From positions 210,917-274,916 of the forward strand of contig NW_023365791.1 of assembly GCF_000003815.2 (NCBI RefSeq): DNA of 64,000 nucleotides. Direction: 5' to 3'. The notes below the pieces were generated by a model, which ran no database searches, had not been told where the DNA came from, and saw only the letters and a list, made by a program, of their open reading frames with translations. Positions within the stretch are counted from its first letter, which is position 1, and the number at the start of each line of letters is the position of its first letter. The translations under genes were made by a program, and so were the position numbers. Below are positions 44,401 to 59,400 of the stretch, one piece after another. This stretch comes from Branchiostoma floridae. Taxonomy: Eukaryota > Chordata > Leptocardii > Amphioxiformes > Branchiostomatidae.

Positions 44401-47400
44401 CAGTTGACCTTGGGCGTGTCTCCTGCTCCACCTGTTGACCGAGTTTCTCTGCCGCATCTAGAGATGATCTTCCACCTGGTGCTGACTTGGGTTTCTAAAG
44501 GAAACAGACAATGTCATATGTTTTTATAGGTAAAATTTTTCATTGCCTTTCACTTAAATATTCTGCATTAGATTACTACCACTGTCAGTCAGTCTACACA
44601 GCCTATGACACATAAATGTACAATGCAGAAGGCATTAGATTATAAAACAGCATTAACCTGAAAAAATTAGTGAATCCTAAAAAGGATTCTCATTTTAATT
44701 TTTGGTAATGCTCTCTAAAAATATGTTGCTTTCTTTGTCAGAATTCTACATGTAAATAATGTAATTCCCATCCTGATAATTCACTACAGTAACTGCAAAA
44801 ATGCACTTAGCATGCTAATACAATATCTATCAAATCTATTTTACTTTTGGGCATTTTTCTAATTTGTCCTCCATAAAGTAGAAATATTAACTATGATTTT
44901 GTCATAATTATCCATCAACTAGAAAATTACAAACTTTTCATTCCAAAAAATCACAAACCTTTCCTGTCTTCATGATGGACTTGATGTCAATTTTACTGGC
45001 TTGTTTGAACCTAGATTCTCCATCCTCCACTTCATCAAACTGCAAAAAAAAAAATTATATTTTCAATTTGTTGTTGTGACTATTTGAGTGATGTCTAATC
45101 AGCACAAATAAGAATGACAAAGCATTGAGGAACAGTCTTGTCCAATTAGGAAGATGTTTGCATGAGCAAAGGGTGTTTGAGGTAACCAATCAGAGCTAGG
45201 GATACAGCAGTGGAAGCACAGTCACATTCTGATTGATGGCAAATAAACACTACAGAAAGTGGTATTGTCAAGAACCAATCCCACTTAAACAAGAAGCACA
45301 TGCAGCTAAGATTAACATTACAAAAATTGAGAAGTTTAAATTGGATGGAAAGACTAAGCTAAGTGATGGCAAATCAGCACTAAGAACAAGAGTGAAGACA
45401 TAAGCCAAGCAACACTCAAGTCAACCTTCTGTGACAGAACATCTTGGGTTCTTCTTCTGTTTGCAACACTCAAGTCTAACTACCCATCATTGATGTGACA
45501 CTTAAGTCAATCTAGCTGAAGCTCTAACAATTACCTTTTGACTATATTGAAAAAAAAAGATAGATGGAAGTTGACATAATAAGTGATGGCAAATCAGCAC
45601 CAAGGGCATGAGTGAAGGCATGAATTAATCCTATATGTCTGTTTACATGGCTGAAACCTAACAGTTAATATCTTGATAGACAAACAGATGGNNNNNNNNN
45701 NNNNNNNNNNNNNNNNNNNNNNNNNNNNNNNNNNNNNNNNNNNNNNNNNNNNNNNNNNNNNNNNNNNNNNNNNNNNNNNNNNNNNNNNNNNTCAGGGGAG
45801 CGATACCCACCTGCCTGGCCTGAATCTACGTGTTATGGCGTCATAACCAACGTGTAACGGGGCCTTCTGATTGGTCCGCGGCGCCTGGCTATATGATAAT
45901 AAAGTGATAGCAGATCAGCACCAAGGACAGGGGTAAAGGAATGGACGAGTGCTACTCACTCAAGCAAAACTTTATCTACATAGCTAGAAAATTAAAATTC
46001 AACACTTGCTACTTGAAAATATTGAAAGAGAGACAGATAGAATCAACTTGATGGGTGATGGCAAATCAGTACTAAGGGCATCTCAAACAAAAACGCATTG
46101 TACCTTGATTGGAGGATCCTTGGACTTGGCTTTAGCTTTTGACTTTGCTGGTTGTTTCTTCTTTGGCTTAGGCAGGGGTTCCTCTTCTGTCTGCATCATG
46201 AAGTCTTCATATGACACTGACTCATCATCTGGTTCATCTGTTTGTGACACCCACTGTTGAAAGGACACAATAGAGCAATGTCATTTGTCTACTTTGCTAG
46301 AATGTTCAAACCAATTACTGTAAATGCAGAAACTTTTGCAGTGGTTTAATGTTCCCAGTTTTTGTTTCGGCCGCTTCACCGCGATTTTAAAACCACCGTG
46401 AACATTTTTGCATGGCAGCAACAGACTACAGTGCATAGTGCTACAGTTGAACTTAAAACCACCACGAAAAGTCCTTTTCCTTCTACTGCGAAATTAAACC
46501 CCCTCAAACTTAAATGCATTTACAGTATTCTGTATCTGTAATGTATCTTGATCTGTATACTACTAGCCAGTACATGTATATCGGCCTTTCAGTGTAAGAA
46601 AACATTTGCAGGCAAGCAATGCAGCAACATAAATACAATGAATGACCTATCACACATCTTTGCACACCTAGCAAATTTGAAAAAAATTTGTTTGTTCATT
46701 TGAAGTTTATTAATTCATGAGAAGGTCAAATTGGCCTGTGGGCCACTTTTCATTGAGGTCATGAGGGAGGTAAGGGTCAGATAGAAGTGTTGAAAAAAAA
46801 TTGCCCTATTTCAAACTTAAAGACACACTTGAAAATATTTGTGCAAACTGCTACAAATTTTCTTTGAAGAGTGTGATATAAAGAGCTCAAAAATCTGATT
46901 CAAATAAATGCAGATTACAACGTATGCCAGACCTACATTCAAATTTGATAACACAGTACATGTACAAGAGTGTGACACAGTTCAGATTAGTCCAATCACC
47001 TTTTGTAGAACTTGTTGGATTCGTTCCTTCTGCTCTTCTGTCATGTCTTTCTCCTTAGACTTGACAGGTGTACCAGGTGGGGAGGGGCCGGGAGACTTGC
47101 CGTACCGCGGGAAGTTAAACTCCTTTGTCGCTGTCTCCGGTCTGCTGTCGTTAGACCGGTGGAAACCAGTTTGGCTCAAGGCTGTATATGCATATGACAA
47201 ATAACAAAAAAATAATTACCTCCATGAAATGTCATGGAGGTTATATGTTACCCTGCGTTTGTGTGTGTGTCTGTCTGTCTGTCTGTCAACAAGATAACTC
47301 AAGAACGGCTTGATGGATTAGTTTCATATTTGGTGTGTTGGTGTGGTGTGACGAAAGCTAGAAGTGATTAGATTTTGGGCCCCCTAGCAACTTTCCTTGC

Positions 47401-50400
47401 TACTGCAGCGCCACTTCCGGTTTTGCTATCTCGTGTTCTGAACAAGATATGGTCCCAATTTTTGGGTGTTAGATAGCTCTTGTGCTCAGGAATAAGTGAC
47501 ATAAGTTTGGGCCCCCTAGCGTCTGGTTTTGGGATAGCAGGGGCATTTTTGTCAGAAACTTCTGAAGTGGATAACTCAAGAAGGAAACAATGGATTTTCA
47601 TGATTTTTGGTATGTAGGTACCTTAGACAATGTTATACAAGATAAAATGCAAATTATGCAAAATTATATTACATTTGCATAATTAATGAGCTTATTCTAT
47701 CATAGCAGTTTTTTAATGTATCTCTTGTACCGGACTTGATATGGTTTTGATATTTGGGTGGTAGATAGCTTTCAACGTCATGGCAAAGTGGGGCAAGTTT
47801 CAGCCCCCTAACATTTAATTCTGGAACTGCAGGGGTGTTTTTGTCAAGACACTCCAAAGAGGATAACTATAGAAAGGAATGATGGATTGCCATCATTTTT
47901 GGCATGCAGGTAGCTTAGGCAAAGATGTTTATAATGATATACATTTTATGCAAATGAAGACTTAATTTCCATAATTAATGAGGAAATTGTACAATTCCAT
48001 TGTTTTCAATAGCTGAACTTAAGTAAATGTAACACATGTAATTTATTATAGGTGAGAGATAAGCAGATACCAAATATGCAAATGAGGAACTGATTTGCAT
48101 AATATATACAGAAATAGCAAATCCACATAATGACTAATATTGGGAATTTCATAATTGTGACATGTGTACGTTAGTCAACATCGCCATACATAAATTATGT
48201 AAATGGTAGTCATTTGCATGAAATTTACAAAAGCTCTAAATTTTCATGGAGGTAGGAGGTCGCCGAACTCTAGTTCTACATGAATCTGATATCAGATAAA
48301 CCTTACTTCCACTTTTAATTTTAGTGTCTATTGAACTTTTTCCCCAAACCTCCAAACTGTCAAATTGATGACTAACAATGTCACAAGGAAACATCTTTAC
48401 GCTTTCCTGTAAAATACAATACATCTTGTTCATTATAATTACTTGCAGCCATTTGGTACACAAAGTGTGAGTAATGAGGCTGATATGCCTCCTCGAGCAC
48501 GGGACCCCTGTTTTACATCCCTTTAAAAGACAATTTTGTGGAATTCTTGGTCGGGCAACAGCATCTGGTCATCCTTGGTTGGTCCCCCATCCAAGAACTG
48601 ACCAAACTGCACGTTGCTTAACTTCCAAGATCAAGGGATTGGGTGTATCCAATGCATACTAGTCAAATATTTCTTTCAATATCAAAATTATAGCCACAAT
48701 TTTTTTGAAAGAGCAATTCATAGGTGCTTTTCTAAATAATTAGACATTAAGAGCTTAGAATTATTGAATTTTGAAATAGATAAGTGCTGTACCCCTCTCC
48801 TTGTCCTTGAGGTCCTGTGTGCTAACATCAGCGGACAGCACCAGGTCTATCTCTGACCAGGCTCGAGGTGTGGAACAGGGGGACAGGTACGTCTCTGTGG
48901 GGGCCAGGGACAGGTCACTGGAGACACTCTCCAACTGTGGCATGGGGGAGGGGGGGTTGTAGAATGAATTTTACAGCTATGAGTATCAGAAGAGAGCAAA
49001 CCTTTACCACAACATAGTGTGTAGAAAATTATATTAAATTTTCCATTTGCTAGACTGTGAGTTCAATCCCCGGCCAAGTCATACATAAAAAAAAATGCAT
49101 CTTACTGCTTTATCTGCTTGGCACACAGCATTTGAAAAAGAGTATGGTAGTTGAACACAAACTACTAAGAGTAAACAAAGCCCCTCCTACCAGCATGGCT
49201 ACCCAAAGTTGTGTGGTCCAGGGCTATTGAGCTGAGATGAGTGCCATCATACATGTACGCACTGTGTTACTTTTTAAAACCTTCAATATCAATCATGATT
49301 ATAACAACAACATTATTGATTTTTCCCCTGTGGAGAAATGTTTGTTATTGTAACATATATCAAAACTATAGAAAATTGATAAACAAAACATATCTAACCA
49401 TTGCTACTGTATTCTTGTACTGTTCATGTCTGACCATTGCTACCTTTTCTTCATATTCTATATTCTATCAATCATATCTGAATGTCCATGGTGTAACAGG
49501 CACACTATAGACTGTACACTTACCTCTGTCATGCTATATTTCCCTGTAAGTGGCCTGTTCATTTTCCCCTGCAGATTCTCAAACGGTACCTGTAACATTA
49601 TGCAACAAAACATGTACATCATAGATTACACAAAACAAGAATTATTAGACAACGGTAATAAAAACAATAAACTATAAATGCTATGATGAAATGTTGCAGT
49701 TAACTTAAATTGTTCTATTTAGCTTTATAGACGTACCAAGTAGGTGTTGAGGTTGGTTGGCTCCGCTAACTCATCATCCCCATCATATAACATGCTGGGG
49801 TCCTCATAGATTAAGGACTCTGGAAAAAAGGAGAGACAAAATAAACATATGTGTGCAAAGCGTCAGGGTTTCCATTTCTCAATGTCTTTGAAACAAAGGT
49901 ATTGTACAGACCTGTGAGTGGCAAATAAGGACCACTTCTTCCTCTTGCTGAGAGGCACTTCTTGAGGTACTTGCTATAGGTGTGTCATTCATCTTTAACA
50001 TACATTATAGGATCTTGCAAAACCCGCACCTGATTTAAGGAGTATGCATAATCTTGATCAACGCCAATTCACATCCTCATGATCTCTACATGTAGTAGTT
50101 TAATGATCATCATCATATCATTCCATGCCAGTACTGCAGCCAGGCCACGCCCTTCTTATGATACATTTGTTGCACTACAAAACTCAGTATATATTCAAGA
50201 GCCACTTATGATGAACAAGACTCTTGAACAACCAAGCAAGCACTTTTCAGATTGGAATAACAATCACATGAACAGTTACCTGTTTCCAAGTCCTCTTCCC
50301 TAACCTCTGGCACAGTTAAAGACGGGCACACTGGAAAATGGAAGAAACTTAAAAATGAGATATCAAAAATGTCTTACAAAGGATGATAAGATGCAGAATG

Positions 50401-53400
50401 TTACATTTTGTCAACGTTATTTTAGAATATCTATTACACCTGTCGACAGTTACCATTATCATATTGATTGTAATTCACATTTAGATACATTGTATGTTCC
50501 TGATGTTTTGGCTATTTCTAATTGCAAAACAAGATTCTGTTGTAGTATTAGCATCAGCTCACCTTTATCCGTTAGTTAACCTATATTTTTATTATCCGTT
50601 GTGTTTAAAAACAAGGTATTTTAAGGATATCAAGTTGACAGACAGTTGCCAAAAATTGCAAACCACCATCAGTTGACTAAAATTAACCCTGTTTAAAAAA
50701 AGGGGGTTTAATTTACCCTACACCACAGATAAACTGAACTGGTATTACCTTTTCTTTGAGGTATGGTGAAGATGTGATGTTTATAAGCCACCAGTAAGTC
50801 TGCCCTGTTGTTAAGGAAACAGGCACAGCTGAGGGAGTCGTCCAACATGATCTCTGTCACCAGCACCTTCTGGGTGTCCCAGATCTTCACTGCTCCATCA
50901 CCACTGAAAGGTAAATGTTTAATTACCTCCATGAAATGTCATGGAGGTTATATTTTTTACCCCGCGTTTGTCTGTCTGTCTGTGTGTGTGTAAACGAAAT
51001 AACTCATGAACGGTTGGGCGGATTGGTTTCATAGTTAGTGTGTTGGTAGTGTCTGACGAAAGCTGAAAATGATTAGATTTTGGACCCTCTAGCAACTCCC
51101 CTTGGTACTGCAGCGCAACTTCCGGTTTTGCTATCTTGGAGTTCTGAACATGCTATGGTCACGATTTTTTAGTATTAGACAGCTCTTGTGCTCAGGAAGA
51201 AATGACATAAGTTTGGGCCCCCTAGCGTCTAGTTTTGGGATAGCAGGGGCATTATTGTCAAAAACTTCTGACGAGGATAACTCAAGAAGGGAACAACGGA
51301 TTTTCATGATTTTTGGTATGTAGGTACCTTAGACAATGTTGTACAAGATAAAATACTAATTATGCAAAATAGGAGTACATTTGCATAATTAATGAGAACA
51401 TTTTATCATAGCAGTTTTTTCAATGTATCTCTTGTCACGGACGTGATATGGTCGTGACATTTAAGTGGTAGATAGCTTTTAGCGTCATGACAAAGTGGGG
51501 CAAGTTTCAGTCCCCTAACATTTAATTGTGGAACTGCAGGGGCGTTTTTGTCAAGACACTCCAAAGAGGATAACTGCAGAAAGGAACGACGGATTGCCTG
51601 CATTTTAGGCATGCAGGTAGCTTAGGCAAAGATGTTCATAATGATATACATGTTATGCAAATGAGGACTTAATTTGCATAATTAATGAGGAAATTTATAG
51701 TTCCATTGTTTTCAATAACTTGACCTCAATACATGTAACACATGTTAATTATGATAGGTAGAATATAAGCAGATACCAAATATGGTAATGAGGAACTTAT
51801 TTGCATAATTTATGTAAAAATTCAAAACCGCTTTATGATTGATGATGGGAATTTTATAATTGTGACATGTGTACGTTAGTCGATGATGAACAACACCATG
51901 CATAAATTATGTTAATGTGTTGGTCAATTGCATGAAATTTACGAAAGCTCTAAATTTTCATGGAGGTATGAGGTCGCCGAACTCTAGTTGTGAATATTTG
52001 CATAACAGGTGCAAGATATTGCACAATTCATTTAGTGTTATGTGCAGTTCCATAACAGTTGGTTAAATTCATCAAAGTTCAACTTCAATGTACAAAATCA
52101 CTCCCTCCAAAGAGTTTGATTTGCAATTTACAGACAGAAATTGGGTCTAATAATGTCTTTTTCTAGTCTTTGGGGGTTTTGTGTAATACTATTCAGACTG
52201 ACTTTGATAAATGGGTTATGCACTGTACAATTAACAGTTGGAAATAGCCTGAGGGTAATCCTTATATAATGATATATTTCCAAATGGCAATGTTGAACTT
52301 GATGTCATGAATTTTCAACACAACACAGAAAGTACAGATTTTTAATGCCAGACAGTAAAATTTGTGTATTGATTAAAGCAAGTCATCAGGTACAGTTTCT
52401 TGTACTTTATCAATGCTAAAGAAAATGGATTAAAGGATTAAAAACAACAGAATCCTAACCTGCATGTGCAGAAGATGCCCATGTTATGACAGGCATCCAC
52501 AGACAGGACGGCACTGCTGTGTTCTGCCTTCAGTCTGCGGCTTTCTGAACCTTCTGACGAGGTCTGGCTCTCATTGTCTCCTGGGAAATAACATCAAGTC
52601 TACTCAGTGAGGAATTTTCAATAAGTAGCTAGCAATAGTAGTCCACTGTGTCCTGCTGCAGCAGTGGTCTGGACACTCTGCAGCTGCAATCAGTCTCTTT
52701 ACATCCCATACTGTCATTTACCATCTTCATGAAGCACCAATAAAATCTTTTAAGGAAATGTCAATTTTTCTCCAGACCTATTTTCTGTATATGGATTTTA
52801 AAGACTTTCACAGCAGAAGAAGTCAAAGTTGTCACCATTTCTTTAAGATAATTTGACATAAGCTCAGACTTACCTTCCTCCAGTATTGTAGACTCTTCGT
52901 TATGTTCTGTTAGAGTGATAAGGTCCAATTGTCCACTGCTGCACCCACATAGAAGTGAGGAGCCCTATAGAAATATTTGAGAAAATGCATCATTTACAAT
53001 CTATAGATCACTGCAACAAAATTAATGTAATTTAGAAATTACCGCCAGGTAAAACATCTATAGTCAATATTGAAAGGTAACTAATATGTTTGGTAGCAAC
53101 ACTTTGTAGTTAACAGATGTTGGGCTCAATAACAACATTACTATTTTGGCATGTATAAATACCACATAAAGGCTAGAATCATCAAAAGGGGTAGCGAAAT
53201 TGTTACCCAGAACATGCACATCTCGATTTTGGTATTCAAAATTGTTCCAGCTGTCAAAATTTGTCTAGTTCTATTTGGTCAACGTAGCATCACAGTAATG
53301 ACCATTGCATACAATCTGTCTTTGGACACAATAATATGAAACTTTATAATCTATATATATGAACACAACCTTATATTCTGGCACACGTAAGGACAAGAAA

Positions 53401-56400
53401 GTTTGACTCACGATCCGTGCATATGATATGACATCAGTGCCTATCTTGGCCATGTGTATCAGCGAGAGTTCAGGTAGACAGAAGAACTGTAGAATGTCTG
53501 TGTCCTGTTGTCTGGTTCTGGTCACAAGGCAGTTGTGCTCTGTGTCATGGTACACCTCTATGATCTACAAGAAACAACGTTTACTGTAGATCAAACTTTA
53601 CCAAAAAAAGCAACAAAAAAACAGCACTGGCTTATATTACTCTTGAAAACTGTATATCAGTATGTCATGTACATGTACTTCAAGCAAAGGATAGGCTCTG
53701 GATGGTTTCAGACATTTTTAAAGCTTTTTATCGAATCTTTTTTTTTGTCAGGTTTCATTTTGTCTGCCATCAAGACCTGATTTGGGCTAGCTGAGTTCTT
53801 TTTGAGCAATGCACTAACTAAGAATTTGGCTTTGGTCACTTAGTTTTGACTGAACCACATTGTATATGTTGTCTTGTATACAAAACACTTTTTTTGATAA
53901 ATGAAATCCCCAAAATAAGTATAATGCACATCTATTCTGTATGACACTACAAAGAATTTGCATTTCAAGTGAATGAAATATTTTGACTACGAAAGTACCT
54001 TTTACAAGATTATGAAAACTTATCAATTAGTACACTAGATGATATCATCACCCGAATGGTTAAACAATGACTGTTACACCGGGAAACCTACCTCATCCTT
54101 GTTAGCCTGTAGCTCCAGATGTTTGACCCCCGGCTGTAGTACATCCATGAACAGCACACGTCCGTCCTGCATCCCCATAAGGAGGAAGGCCTCGGCCCGC
54201 GGGCAGCAGCGCCCGTTCTCCGTCCAGTACTCCACGCCGGCCTGCAGGGTGCCCAGACTGGTACACGGCACCACGTCCTGGTGGCCCCAACCGTTGTACG
54301 TGGCCTTCTCTGTCTGCTGGAGTTTCCGCAGGGCAGCGCGGTTGGATGGTCTGGAGCAAAATGTGTGTCAAAAAACACTCACAATGAATAATCATAATCC
54401 TTCTTAGAAATGCATTGATGAAGATTAGACATCCAGGTAATAAGATATACCAATTAGCAGTTACTCAAGCAACTGGATATGATTTTGAAAACTAAAACAA
54501 CAGGAGTTAACTGATTCAGCTTGACTTTGTCTGACAATGTCTATTCTATCTCCTATTGGACATCTAAAATTGTCTTCATTCATAATTAGGGTATAAAAGA
54601 CCAGTTTCTTCAAGATCACTTCAGTGTCACTGACAAACGATAGTGGATACTATCTGAAATGTCTGACCGTTTCCAAAATCATATCCAGTTGCTTAAGTAA
54701 CTGCTTTTTGGCTTATGAGAAATGTTTAATTCTGAAGAGATGCATGTTTTTGTGCCAAATGACAAATTTTCATCTCATACACCTATGACAATAAACATAA
54801 CTTGCAGCATGTAGGTTTTATGATAAGCAAGTCAGCATATTACATGTAGTGTACTAATATCCATGCCTATAGTTTTTGTTCCTTAAATTTCTCCCATTCT
54901 TATGTGTGTTGTATGCCGTTGTATGCCACAAAATGCACAATGATGTTCAGAGCATTTCCTCTTATTATATAATAAGCTTCTGAAAGTAAGGAGTAATATA
55001 TACCTGAGTTGTCTTTTCTCTATGTCTGCAGCTGCTTCTTTAGCCTTGGTGACGTACTCCTCCTGTATCTCAGCTATGTCCCACACAAGGTGGCGACAGG
55101 CTGGGTCACTCCTGTGGACAGTAGGTGGAAAAATGGTTGTTCAGTGCCAAGGACAAAGAAAGTCCCTTATATAATAGTGTTGATAGAGGAATTCAGTACC
55201 AAGGCTAGAGAAACATTAATTTTTACCATTAAGGCCACACTGGCTTGATTTTATGGATGACATCTGTGCACACATTACTTCTGGCCTGCTTTCCAAAAAA
55301 AGATCCTGGAATAAAACGGCCAATTTGTGCCGGCTTGTGTTTTAATTTTTTTCCCTCCTGCATTAGTTTTGGGGTCTCTAGAGGATGTCATTCATAGAAA
55401 TAAGTGTGGCTCAACAGTACAGGGGAATACACATTATTGTCTTTGGTGGAGGACAACACTTGAGCACAGAGGCCAGGGATGCTACATTATAGTATTTGGA
55501 ACAAGAAGATACTTCAGCACCAAGGTCAGGGAAGGTACAGTATAATTTTTGATGGAAGAAAGCACTTCAAAACTAAGGTCAGGGAAGGTACACTATGATA
55601 TATATTTAGTGTAAGAAAGTACTTCAGCACTAAGGTCAGGGAAGGTACACTAAAATATATATTTGGTGTAAGAAAGCACTTATTAATAATAAGCAGTAAA
55701 GTCAGGTAAGGTACATTACAGTGTTAGCTTGAAGAATGAAACAGGATACAAAACATTTTCCCTAGGCCTAATCATCATTTACTTTCCCATTCAATATAAC
55801 TTCTATAGATCCCAACAGCCTTACTTGGTGGTGTATGCCCATATCTCCCATGGGTTGATGAGCAGGAAGGCCATGTTGTGGGTTCTGCTGTACGCCACAC
55901 ACTCCACCTGTTGGAATGGGGAGATGGACGGGGGAGGCAGCACCGTGGACAGGTTCTTACGCTCCTTCCGAGAGAACAGGCGTACACTAAAAAATATCAA
56001 ACACATCAAAAAGTCACTCAGTGTCACTGACAAAAAGTAGTGGATTCTACCTGAAACTTCTGACCGTTTCAAAAATCATGTCCAGTTGCTGGAGTAATTG
56101 CTATTTGGTTATCTTACTACCTGGATGTCTAACCTTTATCAACAAAATTTAATCAAAAGTGTCAAAAATAAATTCAGGAAATCAGCAAAGCAATAGGTGG
56201 ACCTTACTTGCTTATTTTCTGTATCTAAAGCAACTTAGGCAATAAATTTGAATCATTACTGTTGTCTTGACAATGAAAATGCATGGAAGTGACAAAGTGT
56301 GTGCCATTTGTCTTTAGAACCCTCATCCTTTTTTTGTAGCAGCTAAAATCCACCATTAGTATTATTATGTCTGGAACATACAGCAGTATAAATACACAAA

Positions 56401-59400
56401 AAAATGAAACTTGTTAATGATTTTTAATCTTGCACTGTGACAATATGTTTACATATGATTTTGTGTACTACAGATGAACTATTTCCTGGATGAAGTCCAA
56501 ATCAAATACTATGGCAACAGTCCTATGACTGTCACAGTAATTTCCAAGCAGATTTTGGGGTAGAAATCGTAACATTTTCTGATCCAGCTTTTTTTTTTTC
56601 TGACAGTACTTTTCCTTAACATCTGCAGACACTTACTCAGGAAGCCTTAGGGTTGATCACTATCAAAAAACAAACAAAAAAGGAGATCAGGAAGCATTCC
56701 TACTTTCTACCCAAATATCTACTTTGCAAGTGCAATACAGAGGTTAAACTTGTAATCAGTTCTACCTGGAGTCATCTCCCACGAGCATGACCCTCTTGCT
56801 CTTCCCTGTTGCGGGGACGACGGTGAGTGAACGTGCCCGGCAGCGAGCGTGGGCCCAGAAGTCGACCACGTGGTTGAGGTACCAGGTGCTGATGCGTCGC
56901 GGGGAGGCGCAGTACAGCAGGTTGTCATTGGTCAGTCCCATCCACTGGATACCTTCTTTGTGCAGGCTCAGGCTAAGGAAGGTGAGGATTGGATTGTTAC
57001 ACACTGCGTGAAATACATGTTAATAACAGACCTTAGTAGGGTAAATGATTAATTTCTATTGTCTTTCGATTATATTTCTTGGCAACCACTGCAGTAATGA
57101 CAGAGATATGAAATTTTATCATTAACTAGCAACATACATTTGTAGTATTTTGTGACGACTTCATAGTCATTTGCTGTCTCAGATGTATGCTTTAAGTTTC
57201 CTTGCAGGCCTGTAGTATAGACACTACAGGGGGTATGTACACTACAGGGGGTATGGACATTACTGGGGGTACAGACACTACTGGGGTGCGGACACTTTTT
57301 GGGGTATGGACACAATTTGGGGAACAGAAATTATTGGGGTTACGAAAATGACAAGGATTCAAACACGGACACTGCCGGGACATGGACATTAGCTTGATAA
57401 CAATGTTTTTTGATGTGGCAGCATTATGGCACATCTTGTGGTATTATGAGAGTTGATGTTAAGCTAAACCCATCAAATCCTACATTTTTGTTATTCCCAA
57501 GGAGAAGAAGCAGAATTTCTATGCTAGGATATATTTATCTAGTATCTAAATGATACTTTCACATGTATACAAATGTATGTTTGTATTTGTTGTGGCCTTT
57601 ACTTTGCTGAGTCGGGCAGAAATGTACAATAATAGTTTTTGTTTCTTCAGAAAATAATTCTGCTTCTCTTTAAGCATTCTTGAATGTAGCTACTCACAAA
57701 TCAAGATAACATCAAATTTAAGACTACTAGCTAGGCACTCTTACCTGTAGACAATGTCCATGGTGTCCAGTGACCACATCTTGACCGTGCCGTCCAGTGA
57801 GGAGGTCAGGACGAGTGCGGATGTTGCGGGGTGGAGCACCAGCTGGGTCACACTGCGGGAGTGACCACGGAACACGTGAACAAGTCCGCCCTTGATGCTC
57901 CATACCTTAACTGGAAATGCAGAAATTTGTCTTTCACTGCTTTTGGTTACTTGGTAAGAAATACAACTCAAAAAGAGATCAAAATATGGTTACACCTAGG
58001 TTACACCTAAACAAATTTTAGGTACAGGTACAGGTACAGGTACACGAGTTTAGGTACAGGTCCGGACCCGAACCTGTCCTTGAACTACTTGTTCAAGTAA
58101 AAGTCGATCTTCAATAAGGAAAGAAGCATGTTGGAACCAAATTTCCACTGTGTCGATAATACTGCCTTATAAGAAAAATGTATTTAAAGTGACTTTAAGA
58201 GATGTACCATGAGCATCAGTAATCCTGAGGTACAGTATATATATGCTCTTTGATCATGTTAAAGATAATTTTGAGAAAGCCTCTATACTTGTAATATTTC
58301 TTTGATGTGGCGGTATTATTGCACCAAATAGAATGATGAGAGTTGATGTTAAGGTTTAGATAGTATTTCAGCACCAAGGGCAGGTTAGCATGTTTTTCAT
58401 CTAGCATCTTACTTTTGAATAAAAGCTTGCTGTACAACTGAAGTATACAAGTATGTAAAGCCTAGTGGAAGGAACTATTCATTGGTCAAAGTTTCAGCAC
58501 AGGTCTTTGAATGCACTTCAGCACCAAGGACAGCATGGTATGTCCTCTCCTTAGCAGATTCCTTTTAAACCAACCTTTTCAACTCAGTACAAGAGCACAA
58601 GCATACATATAACTATATAAAGTCTACCAGCTAGGGAGCTTTGCCTGACCATAATACATGCTAAGCAATGTGTAATTTTTGAAATGGGAATCAATGCTAA
58701 AATAAATCAGAGGACATTTAATTTGTGCTACCTTCAAAGTCATGACTACTGGTGACCAGCAGCTTGGCATGCTGGGAGAACTGGCAACCTGTGATGAAGG
58801 TCTTGTGGGCTCTGCAAAAACAGGAAAGAAATCATTGTCTTTTATACTCAAAGACAAAGCTCAATAATAGAAATATAAGTTACAATGTATCTGTTAACAT
58901 TACTCTTCAAGACTTTGTTTTCCAATGTCACCTGTGACTGAGGCTCTTTCCAGGAACAGCTTCCCTGCACAGCAACACAAATACAGCATGCCAACGTTAG
59001 ACAGCTATGGTTTCAAAGGATATTGTTTAGCAGCTGTTCTTTTGTGCTGTTAGGACAGGTCTGTCTCAGTTCAGCAGTACTCAGATGATAGTACAGTTGT
59101 ACTATAGAACAGCAGTTGTAACACTACAGGTTTGTCTCAGTACAGCAGAACAGATTTAAGCACAGCAGAACTTACCTGAGGATCTTGTACAGCAGCTGTC
59201 CCTCAGTGCTGTAACAGTACAGATCTGTCTCAGTACAGCAGTATAGATGCTGCATGTTCAGGTCCAGCTGCACATAACGGGCCCAGCTGCCTCCCACATT
59301 TGGCCACTCATGTCTGCAAGAACATAAAATAAAACAGTAACACACATTTATAGATTTAATGGATGCAGCCATTCATTTTTAAGTTCATTTTTCCAGCTTT

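Larger units (their letters stand above)
41958..50330 (-). other. Disordered linker of the large gene (exons 16-26)
   Basis: About residues 808-1289. Acidic stretch (ESLIYEDPSMLYDGDDELAE), Pro-rich KSPGPSPPGTPVKS followed by a helix MTEEQKERIQQVLQKV, then Lys-rich KPKKKQPAKSKAKAKSK, basic KIVKKERKVQERKTSKRGKS, a Glu/Asp run EKEEEEEMDDANEEEKDDTD, and a Ser/Thr/Pro-rich exon of 108 codons. Exons 20-25 are all phase 0, so any can be skipped or gained without a frameshift, which is consistent with the repeated-sequence introns around them. Confidence 0.65.

Noticed and set aside
47368-47857. Minus-strand frames with DKNAPA...RGPKL motifs as genes
   Set aside because: They fall inside a repeated intronic element, are short, lack splice context, and recur in the second element copy.
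54074-54407. Several frames of 66-122 codons around exon 11 of the WD40 gene
   Set aside because: Only the minus frame that joins in phase with exons 10 and 12 is kept; the others are shadows of a GC-rich exon.
57070-57434. Pro/Val/Thr-rich minus-strand frames
   Set aside because: Products of a decayed tandem repeat in an intron, with no splice connection to the gene.
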